NCBI GenBank assembly: GCA_013042995.1
Contig: JABDPB010000171.1
Location: forward strand, 1 to 56,242
Length of the DNA: 56,242 bases
Direction: 5' to 3'
Source of the DNA: Ignavibacteriaceae bacterium
GTDB taxonomy: Bacteria; Bacteroidota; Ignavibacteria; Ignavibacteriales; Ignavibacteriaceae
Below the pieces are notes generated by a model. The model ran no database searches, was not told where the DNA came from, and worked only from the letters and a program-made list of their open reading frames with translations. Positions 24,736 through 33,669 of the stretch are shown piece after piece. The position numbers and the translations under genes were made by a program. Numbering within the stretch: the stretch's first letter is position 1; each line of letters begins with the position of its first letter.

Positions 24736-25336
24736 GTCTACAACTCATTTCCCCCGATTTCAAAACTGAAATATTAGCATAAGGCACCATTAAAATGCCT
24801 ATAAACTATATAGGTTATGCCTTTAATGAAAGTGGGTTTATCACTAATATGCAATGACCTTGATGCACAAATGTGAACATATGTTTGGTGGATAATTTTT
24901 CACCTTCCATTAGACATAAATAGTGTCCCCGAATACTTCTCAACTGAAAAACTTCTAGAAGAAGTTACTATGCCGGGAACAAAGTATTATAGAATAATTT
25001 ATTACAGCGATCCTTACATAAGGAGAAACACATATATTTTTTTTAAATAGAAACACTTGATGACGTGTATGAACTCAATCACTTCGCCACCAATGTTGAG
25101 ATCCCTAAGGCCACGGAAGGACATATAATTGCTGAAAGACAGTTGATGCGTACTTATACTCGTTAAGGCGAATTTTATTCCTGTTTCTTTAATACATACT
25201 TTTAATTTTTGTCATATTTGTTACAATTACTTTTTGTCTACCTGATTTATATTGTCGGGTCGAATTCTCAAATTTTATAGAAATTACATCGATTAAATCG
25301 GTATCATTAGTTACAAAACAAAGGACGTTAATATTA
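24736..25336. other. 601-bp region with no intact gene
   Basis: This is the longest gap in the window. It contains a short inverted repeat near 24799-24815 (CCTATA/TATAGG) and two overlapping-frame coding-like pieces described separately (24877-25166). The last 170 bp before the Rieske/glutamate-synthase gene are plain AT-rich upstream sequence. I see no transposase, tRNA or riboswitch. Confidence 0.45.
24877..25166 (+). pseudogene. possible decayed gene, unidentified
   Basis: One frame is open from 24877 to a TAG at 25048-25050 and includes 'MPGTKYYRIIYYSDPYIRRN'. A second frame, one base off, is open from 25047 to a TAA at 25164-25166 and reads 'ETLDDVYELNHFATNVEIPK'. Both pieces look protein-like in composition and meet at a run of eight T, as if a single-base indel had split one gene. 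No family is recognised. Could also be chance in an AT-rich gap. Confidence 0.25.
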
Positions 25337-26950
25337 ATGAAGAAAATCTTAGTCGCTAATTACAATATACTTGAAGAGAATAATCCCACTTATGCTTTGG
25401 CAAGTAAAACCGATCTCGTAATTATAAAATATAAAGATACCGTTTCCGTTCTTTATGGTAGATGCTTGCATCGCGGAGCTTTAATGTCAGACGGCTATAT
25501 TGAAGGACAAAATATTATATGTGGAATGCACAATTGGGATTACAGAATAGATACAGGAATAAGCGAGTATAACAACGAAGAAAAACTTCACAAGTTTACA
25601 TCCATTGTGGAAGATGGTAAAGTCTATGTTGACGAAGATGAAATAAAAGAGTTTGAGAGAAAATATCCTCCAGCAATTAATCGCGAAGAGTATTTAGGGC
25701 TTTATCAATCAACTCATCCAACTCCGGAAGAGGATAAAACTGGTGAAATTCAACAATTGGCAAAACATGGTTTAACCAAGGTCGGTCATCATGGTCCGGT
25801 CGCAGCAATGGGGGTAGGAAGAAACATCCTCCCCAAATGGGATGATATACAAATCCTACCGGCACAGCTTGCAAACCTGCCTCATCTGGAAGATGTTGAT
25901 GTTGGAACAAATGTCGTTATTGGTAAATCGGCACAAAGGCCTCTTGAGTTGAAAATTCCTTTATTTGTTTCTGATATGAGCTTTGGTGCGCTATCCGAAG
26001 AAGCAAAAGTATCGCTCGCTAGGGGTGCAGAACTTGCAGGAACCGGCATATGCTCCGGCGAAGGCGGGATGCTGCCCGAAGAACAGGCAGAAAACAGCCG
26101 CTATTTTTACGAATTAGCCTCTGCAAAATTTGGTTTTAAAATGGAGTTGCTTAATAAAGCTCAGGCATTTCACTTTAAGGGCGGGCAGGGTGCGAAAACA
26201 GGTACGGGTGGTCATCTGCCTGGCAACAAAAATAAAGGAAAGATAAGTAAAGTAAGAGAAATTCCCGAGGGGGAATCAGCAATTTCTCCCCCTAGATTTA
26301 CAGATATAACAAGTGTTAAGGACTTTAAAGCATTTACTAAAGAAGTAAGGGAATTCACAGGTGGTATCCCTGTTGGCTTTAAACTCTCAGCAAACCATAT
26401 TGAAGAAGATATAGATGCTGCGTTAGAAATCGGCGTTGATTATATAATTATCGATGGAAGAGGTGGTGCAACGGGTGCTGCACCTTTACTTTTCCGTGAT
26501 AATATATCCGTGCCCACTATTCCTGCTCTGGCAAGGGCCAGAAATCATCTCAATAAATGTAATGCTGAAAAGGTAACACTGATAATAACTGGCGGACTAC
26601 GAACCGCCCCGGATTTTATTAAAGCCCTTGCACTTGGTGCTGATGCTATTGCAGTTTCAAACTCTGCTTTGCAAGCAATTGGCTGTCAGGCTATGAGGGC
26701 TTGTCACACAAACAATTGTCCTGTTGGAATAGCAACACAAAAAGAAAGCTTAAGAAGTAGATTAGATATTGATTTGTCAGCAAAAAGACTCCAAAACTTT
26801 TTTAATGCTACAGTAGAGCTTTTGCAAGTTATGGCTCGCGCATGTGGGCATGACCATTTGAATCAGTTTAATATAAATGATATTACAACTTTTGATAGAG
26901 AAATGGCTTATCTTACAGGAATAAAGTATGGGGGTGTCTCTTCCATTTAA
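25337..26950 (+). CDS. Rieske-type [2Fe-2S] domain fused to glutamate-synthase FMN domain
   Basis: Residues 1-105 form a Rieske domain with C43-x-H45 and C62-x2-H65 as cluster ligands. Residues about 150-537 match the glutamate synthase alpha-subunit FMN/Fe-S core: 'DMSFGALSEEAKVSLARGAE', 'GGQGAKTGTGGHLPG' and the [3Fe-4S] motif CQAMRACHTNNCP. The N-terminal glutaminase domain is absent, replaced by the Rieske domain. It should accept electrons through the Rieske centre to reduce FMN and act on a glutamate-like reaction, substrate unknown. DUF3179 follows 105 bp downstream. A real enzyme with unusual architecture. Confidence 0.9.
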   Translation: MKKILVANYNILEENNPTYALASKTDLVIIKYKDTVSVLYGRCLHRGALMSDGYIEGQNIICGMHNWDYRIDTGISEYNNEEKLHKFTSIVEDGKVYVDEDEIKEFERKYPPAINREEYLGLYQSTHPTPEEDKTGEIQQLAKHGLTKVGHHGPVAAMGVGRNILPKWDDIQILPAQLANLPHLEDVDVGTNVVIGKSAQRPLELKIPLFVSDMSFGALSEEAKVSLARGAELAGTGICSGEGGMLPEEQAENSRYFYELASAKFGFKMELLNKAQAFHFKGGQGAKTGTGGHLPGNKNKGKISKVREIPEGESAISPPRFTDITSVKDFKAFTKEVREFTGGIPVGFKLSANHIEEDIDAALEIGVDYIIIDGRGGATGAAPLLFRDNISVPTIPALARARNHLNKCNAEKVTLIITGGLRTAPDFIKALALGADAIAVSNSALQAIGCQAMRACHTNNCPVGIATQKESLRSRLDIDLSAKRLQNFFNATVELLQVMARACGHDHLNQFNINDITTFDREMAYLTGIKYGGVSSI

Positions 26951-27055
26951 ATTATCGGATAAAATGGTTTATAACTTATTTGCTATGTGTCTTCTGCATT
27001 ACATCTCATACTTGTACTTTTTCTTAAAATTCCTTTAAATGCTTTAAAGAATCAG

Positions 27056-28183
27056 ATGAAATCATTAATGATATTTGTTATAATGGTAATAGTAGTTTTA
27101 ACTCCTGAAATAATGTTGTCACAAGGACACTTGTCGAAAATCTTAAAAACATATCCCAACTGGAAAACCAACTTTGATAAAAAAATAATTGATCTGCGTG
27201 AACTTATTCCTGGCGGACCACCTAAAGACGGTATTCCTGCTATATTCAAACCGAATTATGAAAATCAAGCGGATGCAAGTATATGGTTGGATGATAAAGA
27301 GCCTGTAATTGCAGTCGAAATAAATAATGAGGCACGTGCTTATCCGCTTTCAATTTTAATCTGGCACGAAATAGCAAACGATCTGTTAGGAAGCGCACCT
27401 ATTGTGGTAACATTTTGTCCTCTTTGTTACAGCGCTCTCGTTTACGACAGAAGAATTTTAGGAATGCAACCGTACTTTGGCGTTTCAGGATTACTGCGTA
27501 ACTCAGATCTTGTTATGTACGATAACGTATCGGAGAGCTTCTGGCAGCAGTTCACGGGAGAAGCAATTGTTGGTGAAATGGTGGGAAACAAGCTATCACA
27601 GATACCTTCGCAGATAATTTCATTCAGACAATTTAAAGATGCATACCCTAACGGATCAATCCTTTCTAAAGAAACCGGCCATCAGAAAGAGTACGGTAAA
27701 AATCCTTATGTGGGCTATGATGATATAAACCAGAAGCCGTTTCTTTTTAAGGGTGATTTAGATGAACGCCTTCCCCCAAATGAAAAAGTTATAGCAGTAA
27801 AAGATGAAAACAACTATAAGGCGTATCCATATTCAATTACGTCCGTGAAAAAAGCAATTAACGATAAAATTGGAACTACAAATATCGTGGTATTTCACGG
27901 TGATGGAGCAGTTAGTGCATTAGACAAAAATATAATTTCAGAATCAAAAGAAGTTGGATCTACGGGCGTATTTAATCCTATGGTTGATAAGAAGATATTA
28001 ACATTCAAATATAAGGGGGGGTTTTTTATAGACAATGAAACCGGAAGCAAATGGAATATTGCCGGTATAGCAGTTAGTGGACAGCTCAAAGGAAAACAGC
28101 TACAAAGAATTCCACATGGCGATTACTTTGCTTTTGCCTGGTTTGCTTTTATGCCTGACACAGAGGTTTATAAAGGAAATTGA
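27056..28183 (+). CDS. exported DUF3179-domain protein
   Basis: I start at 27056 (MKSLMIFVIMVIVV), which gives a proper signal peptide. The GTG-started ORF at 26987 adds 23 unneeded residues. The mature part of about 350 residues matches DUF3179: 'NEARAYPLSILIWHEIAND' and 'VVTFCPLCYSALVYDR', where CPLC resembles a metal or thiol site, plus 'SGLLRNSDLVMYD' and 'SFWQQFTGEAIVGE'. Function of DUF3179 is not established. A run of seven G followed by six T at 28015-28027 lies in the coding sequence near the C-terminus. It follows the Rieske fusion in the same direction. Confidence 0.82.
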   Translation: MKSLMIFVIMVIVVLTPEIMLSQGHLSKILKTYPNWKTNFDKKIIDLRELIPGGPPKDGIPAIFKPNYENQADASIWLDDKEPVIAVEINNEARAYPLSILIWHEIANDLLGSAPIVVTFCPLCYSALVYDRRILGMQPYFGVSGLLRNSDLVMYDNVSESFWQQFTGEAIVGEMVGNKLSQIPSQIISFRQFKDAYPNGSILSKETGHQKEYGKNPYVGYDDINQKPFLFKGDLDERLPPNEKVIAVKDENNYKAYPYSITSVKKAINDKIGTTNIVVFHGDGAVSALDKNIISESKEVGSTGVFNPMVDKKILTFKYKGGFFIDNETGSKWNIAGIAVSGQLKGKQLQRIPHGDYFAFAWFAFMPDTEVYKGN

Positions 28184-28388
28184 TGCTAATTGTTAATCAG
28201 TTAGACTGAATATTTTAATGTGCACTCCTATCATTAGAACTGAACACTTAATGAACTAAAAACATCACGCTCAACCAATCCACGCCACTCAAACTTTCTA
28301 AACACCGTTCTTCACCAAAACTAAACATGGCATTTCTGTTGAGTATGCTGCCTCAGTTTTTCATCAACACAAAAAGAGAGAAAATAAA

Positions 28389-28970
28389 ATGAAGTCTTTA
28401 CTGGTAACTTTACTCGTTGGGTTAATGCTAATATCTGCAATGGGGCAGGAAGCAACAGAAGAAACCCGTGTTACTATAAATCCGGAAACGGGGGACACAA
28501 CATTTACAGCATCACTTATAATTTCTGAAACGCAAGATATAACTCCTCGCAATTCTGTGCTGATTATTAATCCGCTTAAGTTTTTACTATTCTATAACTT
28601 ATCCTATTTTCACAAAGTTAATGAGCAGGTAGCTGTTGGTGGTGGGTTTCAGATTCCGACAATTTCGGGTATAAATGGTTTCGGCGCAAATGCAGAAGTA
28701 CGTATCTATCCAAGCGGAAACAACCTTAGAGGATTTTACGTCGCACCAAATATTTCTTTCAATCATATTTCTAGCAATGATGGTACTACTTCACCTTTTT
28801 CAATCGGTGCTTTGGTTGGATGGCAGTGGTTCCCCGGCGATCAGTTTGCAATAGGATTTGGAATAGGGCTGGATTACTACATTGGATCTGTTGAAGAAAA
28901 CAATGGTGATCTGGAACGATACAGTGGCACTGTTCCAGCTATACGATTTGATATTGGTTACGCATGGTAA
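28389..28970 (+). CDS. predicted outer-membrane beta-barrel-like exported protein, 193 aa
   Basis: A signal peptide (cleavage near 'SAMGQEA', residues 1-19) leads into alternating Gly/aromatic-rich strands such as 'QVAVGGGFQIPTI' and 'GFYVAPNISFNHI', ending 'PAIRFDIGYAW' with a C-terminal aromatic residue. That is the pattern of small 8-strand outer-membrane barrels in Bacteroidota (DUF3575-like). No specific function can be read. It is a single gene closed by a terminator. Confidence 0.7.
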   Translation: MKSLLVTLLVGLMLISAMGQEATEETRVTINPETGDTTFTASLIISETQDITPRNSVLIINPLKFLLFYNLSYFHKVNEQVAVGGGFQIPTISGINGFGANAEVRIYPSGNNLRGFYVAPNISFNHISSNDGTTSPFSIGALVGWQWFPGDQFAIGFGIGLDYYIGSVEENNGDLERYSGTVPAIRFDIGYAW

Positions 28971-28989
28971 ATTAGGCAAGCTGTTGTTA

Positions 28990-29015
28990 TGGCGGGTTTA
29001 GAGCCCGCCATTTTT
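28990..29015 (+). terminator. intrinsic terminator after the barrel protein
   Basis: TGGCGGG (28990-28996) pairs with CCCGCCA (29004-29010) around a 7-base loop and runs into TTTTT. It lies 19 bases after the barrel protein stop and touches the stop of the converging gene. Confidence 0.9.
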
Positions 29016-30342
29016 ATGTATTAAAGGTTTTCTTTTTAAAGACAAAACCATATTCTGCAAGTTCTTCAACAAATGGCTTATACAAATACGGAAGTGTGGG
29101 CGGCATCTGCACACCGGTTTCCTTTATCACACCATCAAAAATATATTTTGTTGCAATTGCGGGAGGTAAGCCAACCGCTTTTGCCATAGCTGAATCACCA
29201 TCTGGTTTTCCATCAGCTACCATTGTTACGGTTCTGTGTTCCTTTTTACCACCAGGAAACTCAGCAAGTATATCAACGTGAATAATCGTCATATCTGTTT
29301 CGCTCGGCGCATAGTTTAGTTTCTTTAAAAGTAGTTCTATAAAAACATCCAGCTTCGATCCATTTTCTAATTTTATTGCTTCGGTTTCAAATAAGCCAAG
29401 CCATTTTAACCGCATCATTATATCGGATAAATGATCCACGCCTAAAAATTTTACAAATTCAACTTCTAGCTTTTCAGTTGGACTAGTATTTATCAGCATT
29501 GCAGCAAAATCGCGAAATGTTTTTCCGTTCCAATCAAGTTTATCATTATCATTTAAGAGATCGAGCTTCCAAAAATTCCTCATGTTATTGCAGTAGCCGG
29601 AAAATCTTAACAAGCCCCTATAGAAAGTAACATCATCAGGCAAGTCGTACGGTTTTACATATTTAGTTACATCCTTATTTGCGTATGCTTCAAATGTGCC
29701 GAGGTCTTTAATATCAACCATTTTAAAGTTTTCAAAAAGCTTATCGCCATCTATTGGTATCGGTTTTCCTTTATCTAACCATTTTGCAGAAACCTGTGCT
29801 GCAAGAAAAACTCCTTTCGGCTCCCATGAAAATTTATAGCCCATGGGATTGTTGTTGTATTTAAATGACGGTAAGCCGGAACCATAGGAGTTAATTGCTA
29901 TAATTTTACCATTATCTGCTTTAATGTCATCTAAAAGCATTTGTGTTGCAAAATGATCCATTCCTGGATCTTCACCAAGCTCGTTTAGAATTATTATTCC
30001 TCTTTCTTTTGCTTCTGCGTGAAGTTCTTTTATTGGGGGAATTTCGTAAGAGGTTGAAACCATACTTATCTGATGCTTTAAACAAAGTTTTGCTACCATT
30101 ACATGGTACGCTTTGGGAATCATATTTATAACAATATCATGCTCTGCAATAAGCTTATCCAGTTTTTCTTCTTCATTACTTGCCCAGGCAACGGCTTTAG
30201 CTTTTTCTCTTCCGGCAATTATTTTTTCTGCTTTTGAAACTGTCCGTGCAGCCATTGTAACATTGTAGCCGCATTTTCCGGTTAAGTAATCAACAATCGG
30301 TTTGGTGACATGTCCGGCTCCGAGTATTAAGGCTTTTTTCAT
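29014..30342 (-). CDS. saccharopine dehydrogenase family protein
   Basis: The 442 residues begin 'KALILGAGHVTKPIVDYL', the N-terminal Rossmann fold of saccharopine dehydrogenase-like proteins. They continue with 'INMIPKAYHVMVAKLCL', 'ELGEDPGMDHFATQML', and a C-terminal 'VTMVADGKPDGDSAMAKAVG', all family features (LYS9-like). In yeast the enzyme makes or splits saccharopine in lysine metabolism. Bacterial relatives often act in lysine degradation or carboxynorspermidine synthesis, so the exact reaction is open. It is a single gene converging on the small barrel protein. Confidence 0.88.
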   Translation of the reverse strand: MKKALILGAGHVTKPIVDYLTGKCGYNVTMAARTVSKAEKIIAGREKAKAVAWASNEEEKLDKLIAEHDIVINMIPKAYHVMVAKLCLKHQISMVSTSYEIPPIKELHAEAKERGIIILNELGEDPGMDHFATQMLLDDIKADNGKIIAINSYGSGLPSFKYNNNPMGYKFSWEPKGVFLAAQVSAKWLDKGKPIPIDGDKLFENFKMVDIKDLGTFEAYANKDVTKYVKPYDLPDDVTFYRGLLRFSGYCNNMRNFWKLDLLNDNDKLDWNGKTFRDFAAMLINTSPTEKLEVEFVKFLGVDHLSDIMMRLKWLGLFETEAIKLENGSKLDVFIELLLKKLNYAPSETDMTIIHVDILAEFPGGKKEHRTVTMVADGKPDGDSAMAKAVGLPPAIATKYIFDGVIKETGVQMPPTLPYLYKPFVEELAEYGFVFKKKTFNT

Positions 30343-30480
30343 TTTTTATTCCTTCAAATCGCTTACTATTTCTAATATTTTAAATGCTAATATATAAATT
30401 TCGTGGTTCTAATATGACTAACTTAATTACTCAATAATTGCTAATTTTCCCACCATTAATTTTATCAATTGGAAATTGAA

Positions 30481-32301
30481 ATGAAGAAACTTACTAATAC
30501 GTTAATAAAAGATCTCATCGTTGTTTTTTATCTATCCGCTCTTGCTTTTTCTCAAACGGTAAATGTAAAAATAATTGAAACAAGCGACGTGCACGGTGCA
30601 ATTGTGCCCTATGATTTGATTAAAGACACCACTACTTCAAGTTCACTTGCTCAGGTACATACATTTGCAAACTATTTAAGATGGCAAAAGGATACTGAAG
30701 TTATTTTGCTTGACAATGGAGATCTTTTACAAGGGGACCCGATGTCTTACTTTTACAATTATGAAGATACAAACAGCACTCACATTTTTGCGGAAGCAAT
30801 GAACATTATGAAATATGATGCTGCTACAATTGGCAATCATGATATTGAGACTGGTCATCCTGTTTATGATGAGTTCAAAAAGCAGATAAATTTTCCCTGG
30901 CTTGCGGCAAATGCAATCAACACAAAAACAAACAAACCTTATTTTGAGCCTTACGCAATAATAGAACGCAAAGGATTAAAGATTGCTGTGCTTGGATTGA
31001 TTACCCCTGCTATTCCAAACTGGCTTCCAAGCATTTTATGGCAAGGAATCCGTTTCGATGATATGGTTGAAACTGCTGCAAAGTGGGTTCCGATAATTAA
31101 AGACAAAGAAACACCAGATCTAATTGTTGGCCTTTTTCACGCTGGTATTGATCACAGATACAATAATGAAGAAGGTGAAATTTATAAAAACGAAAATGCA
31201 TCACAGCTTGTTGCAGAAAAGGTTCCAGGCTTTGATATTGTGTTTGTCGGGCATGATCATTCGGGCTGGAATTTTAAAACCAAGAATACCGCGGGTGATA
31301 GTGTTCTGATTTTGGGTGCCCGATCACGAGCAAAAACAGTGGCGGTTGCAAACATTTCTTTTGAATTTAATAAAAATACTGATAGTTGGAAAATTAAATC
31401 CACTTCGGGGGAAATTGTGGAAATTAAAAATTATAAGCCTGATGATATGTTTATGAGCAAGCTTTTGATCCCATTAAACATAGTAAAGAATTATGTTACG
31501 CTGCCGCTAGGACAAATAACAAAAACTGTTTCATCAAAAGAATCTTTACTTGGACCATCTGGTTTTGTAGATTTGATTCATACAGCACAACTTGAAATTA
31601 CAAATGCAGAAGTATCTTTTGTATCACCGCTTTCTTTCAATGCAACGATAGACAGCGGGTGGATAAAAGTGCGTGATATGTTCAAGCTATATCACTACGA
31701 AAACTTTTTATATACAATGGAACTAACAGGAGAGGAGATAAAAAATTATTTAGAATATTCATATGGAAGCTGGTTCAATCAAATGGAAGATGAAAACGAT
31801 CATCTTCTAAAATTTAAGCTTGATGAAAATGATGAAATAAAATATTCGGCGCGGTATAATTCTCCCGAATTAGATGAAAGGCATTACAACTATTCTTCTG
31901 CTGCGGGGATTAACTATACTGTTGATGTTTCTAAACCTGTTGGCGAAAGAGTTTCAATAACTTCTTTGAGCAGTGGTGAGGTTTTTGAGTTAGAAAAAAC
32001 CTATGCTATTGCAATTAACTCTTACCGGGGAAATGGTGGTGGCGGACATTTAATCCATGGTGCAGGAATTCCAAAAGAAGAATTATCAAAGAGAATTATC
32101 AGCTCAACCGAAAAAGATCTTCGCTTTCATTTGATGAAATGGATAAAAGAAAAGAAATCAATAATGCCTGCCAAAATTGGCAATTGGAAAATAGTTCCGG
32201 AAGATTGGTGGCAAAAAGGAAAAGAAAAAGATTATAATTTGATATTCGGCAAAGAAGAAAAAATGATTGAAAGCAGCTCGCTCGAATTACAAAACGAATA
32301 A
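30481..32301 (+). CDS. 5'-nucleotidase / 2',3'-cyclic phosphodiesterase family protein (UshA/CpdB-like)
   Basis: I start at 30481 (MKKLTN). The upstream TTG-initiated ORF adds four residues. A signal sequence occupies about residues 1-24, so it acts in the periplasm. The metallophosphatase ligands are 'ETSDVHGAI', 'LLDNGDLLQGDP', 'IGNHDIE' and 'VGHDHSGW'. A C-terminal 5'-nucleotidase substrate domain runs from about 350 ('NATIDSGWIKVRDMF'). Length 606 fits CpdB/UshA types. It would release phosphate and nucleosides from extracellular nucleotides. hemL lies 15 bases downstream, so the pair may be co-transcribed. Confidence 0.92.
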   Translation: MKKLTNTLIKDLIVVFYLSALAFSQTVNVKIIETSDVHGAIVPYDLIKDTTTSSSLAQVHTFANYLRWQKDTEVILLDNGDLLQGDPMSYFYNYEDTNSTHIFAEAMNIMKYDAATIGNHDIETGHPVYDEFKKQINFPWLAANAINTKTNKPYFEPYAIIERKGLKIAVLGLITPAIPNWLPSILWQGIRFDDMVETAAKWVPIIKDKETPDLIVGLFHAGIDHRYNNEEGEIYKNENASQLVAEKVPGFDIVFVGHDHSGWNFKTKNTAGDSVLILGARSRAKTVAVANISFEFNKNTDSWKIKSTSGEIVEIKNYKPDDMFMSKLLIPLNIVKNYVTLPLGQITKTVSSKESLLGPSGFVDLIHTAQLEITNAEVSFVSPLSFNATIDSGWIKVRDMFKLYHYENFLYTMELTGEEIKNYLEYSYGSWFNQMEDENDHLLKFKLDENDEIKYSARYNSPELDERHYNYSSAAGINYTVDVSKPVGERVSITSLSSGEVFELEKTYAIAINSYRGNGGGGHLIHGAGIPKEELSKRIISSTEKDLRFHLMKWIKEKKSIMPAKIGNWKIVPEDWWQKGKEKDYNLIFGKEEKMIESSSLELQNE

Positions 32302-32316
32302 TTCAAGGATAGCAGA

Positions 32317-33606
32317 ATGAAAACAGACAAAAGCAAAAGCCTTTTTGAAGAGGCCAAAAAATATATTCCCGGTGGAGTAAATTCTCCTGTACGTGCATTT
32401 AAATCTGTTGGCGGGGATCCATTGTTCATTACAAAAGGAGAGGGCTCAAAATTTTGGGATTCAGATGGAAATGAATACATAGAGTACATTGGCAGCTGGG
32501 GCCCACATTTGTTCGGACATAATCCAATCTTTATTAAAGAAGCCTTATCAAAGGCATTAGAAAACGGAACCAGCTTCGGCGCACCCACCAAGATGGAAGT
32601 GAAAATGGCGCAGATTATCAATGAGCTTGTACCTTCTGTTGAAAAAGTTAGGATGGTAAACAGCGGAACGGAAGCAACAATGAGTGCCGTGCGTGCTGCC
32701 AGGGGCTATACAGGAAGAGAAAAGTTTATAAAGTTTGAGGGTTGCTATCACGGACACGCAGATTATTTTCTAATTAAAGCAGGCTCCGGTGCACTAACTC
32801 TGGGTGTTCCAACATCGCCTGGCGTAACAAAAGGAAACGCTGCTGATACTCTGCTCGCTGATTATAATGATATAAAATCAGTTAAAAAATTACTGTCTGC
32901 AAACAAAAATGAAATTGCAGCGATTATTATCGAACCTATCGCGGGCAATATGGGTGTAATAAAAGTAAAAGATAAATTTATTAATGAGCTACGAGGGATC
33001 TGCAATGAAGAAAATATTGTTTTGATTTTTGATGAAGTGATGAGCGGCTTCCGTGTTGCGGCGGGTGGCGCACAAGAAATCATTGGGATTATGCCCGATC
33101 TGACAGCATTCGGAAAAATAATCGGGGGTGGTTTGCCTGTTGGTGCATTTGGCGGAAAGACAGAGATAATGGATAATATTGCCCCAAGCGGACCGGTTTA
33201 TCAAGCCGGAACTCTGAGCGGGAACCCGCTCGCCATGGCTGCCGGATATGCTGCACTAAAACATATTAAAGATAACCCAAGTATTTACAAAGAGCTTGAA
33301 GAAGAATCTTCCTATCTTGAAAGGGGTTTTAAAGATAATTTAATCAGCGTCGGGAAAAATTATGCAATGAACCGCGTTGGATCAATGATGTGTATGTTTT
33401 TTACAGAAGAGCCTGTTGATGATTTTAACTCAGCTGTAAAATCCGACACGGAAATGTACGGCAAATACTTTCACGAAATGTTAAAACGAGGAATTTATCT
33501 CGCACCGGCACAGTTCGAAGCGTTGTTTGTTTCAACTACACACAAAAAAGATGATTTGGATAAAACCATAAAGGCACACAAAGAAGCACTTGATGCAATA
33601 ATGTAG
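32317..33606 (+). CDS. hemL: glutamate-1-semialdehyde 2,1-aminomutase
   Basis: The 429-residue PLP enzyme carries 'VNSGTEATMSAVRAARGYTG', the aspartate of 'LIFDEVMSGFR' and the PLP lysine in 'FGKIIGGGLPVGAFGG'. These place it in the GSA aminomutase subgroup of class III transaminases. The start 'GGVNSPVRAF' is specific for HemL. It converts glutamate-1-semialdehyde to 5-aminolevulinate, the first dedicated tetrapyrrole precursor by the C5 route. It follows the nucleotidase gene by 15 bases. With hemH in this window it shows the organism makes its own heme. Confidence 0.95.
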   Translation: MKTDKSKSLFEEAKKYIPGGVNSPVRAFKSVGGDPLFITKGEGSKFWDSDGNEYIEYIGSWGPHLFGHNPIFIKEALSKALENGTSFGAPTKMEVKMAQIINELVPSVEKVRMVNSGTEATMSAVRAARGYTGREKFIKFEGCYHGHADYFLIKAGSGALTLGVPTSPGVTKGNAADTLLADYNDIKSVKKLLSANKNEIAAIIIEPIAGNMGVIKVKDKFINELRGICNEENIVLIFDEVMSGFRVAAGGAQEIIGIMPDLTAFGKIIGGGLPVGAFGGKTEIMDNIAPSGPVYQAGTLSGNPLAMAAGYAALKHIKDNPSIYKELEEESSYLERGFKDNLISVGKNYAMNRVGSMMCMFFTEEPVDDFNSAVKSDTEMYGKYFHEMLKRGIYLAPAQFEALFVSTTHKKDDLDKTIKAHKEALDAIM

Positions 33607-33669
33607 ATTCGGGAAGTGAGTTTGTATAATTAACTGGTTGACTGCAAGCATGAGCGTGCGGATTACTTG

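Noticed and set aside
24790-24835. Hairpin-like repeats near the end of the phosphonate operon as a terminator
   Set aside because: Stems such as CCTATA/TATAGG are short and AT-rich and are not followed by a T-run.
33640-33668. Hairpin after hemL (GCAAG...CTTGC)
   Set aside because: The stem is only 5 bp with a long loop and no T-run, so I do not call a terminator.
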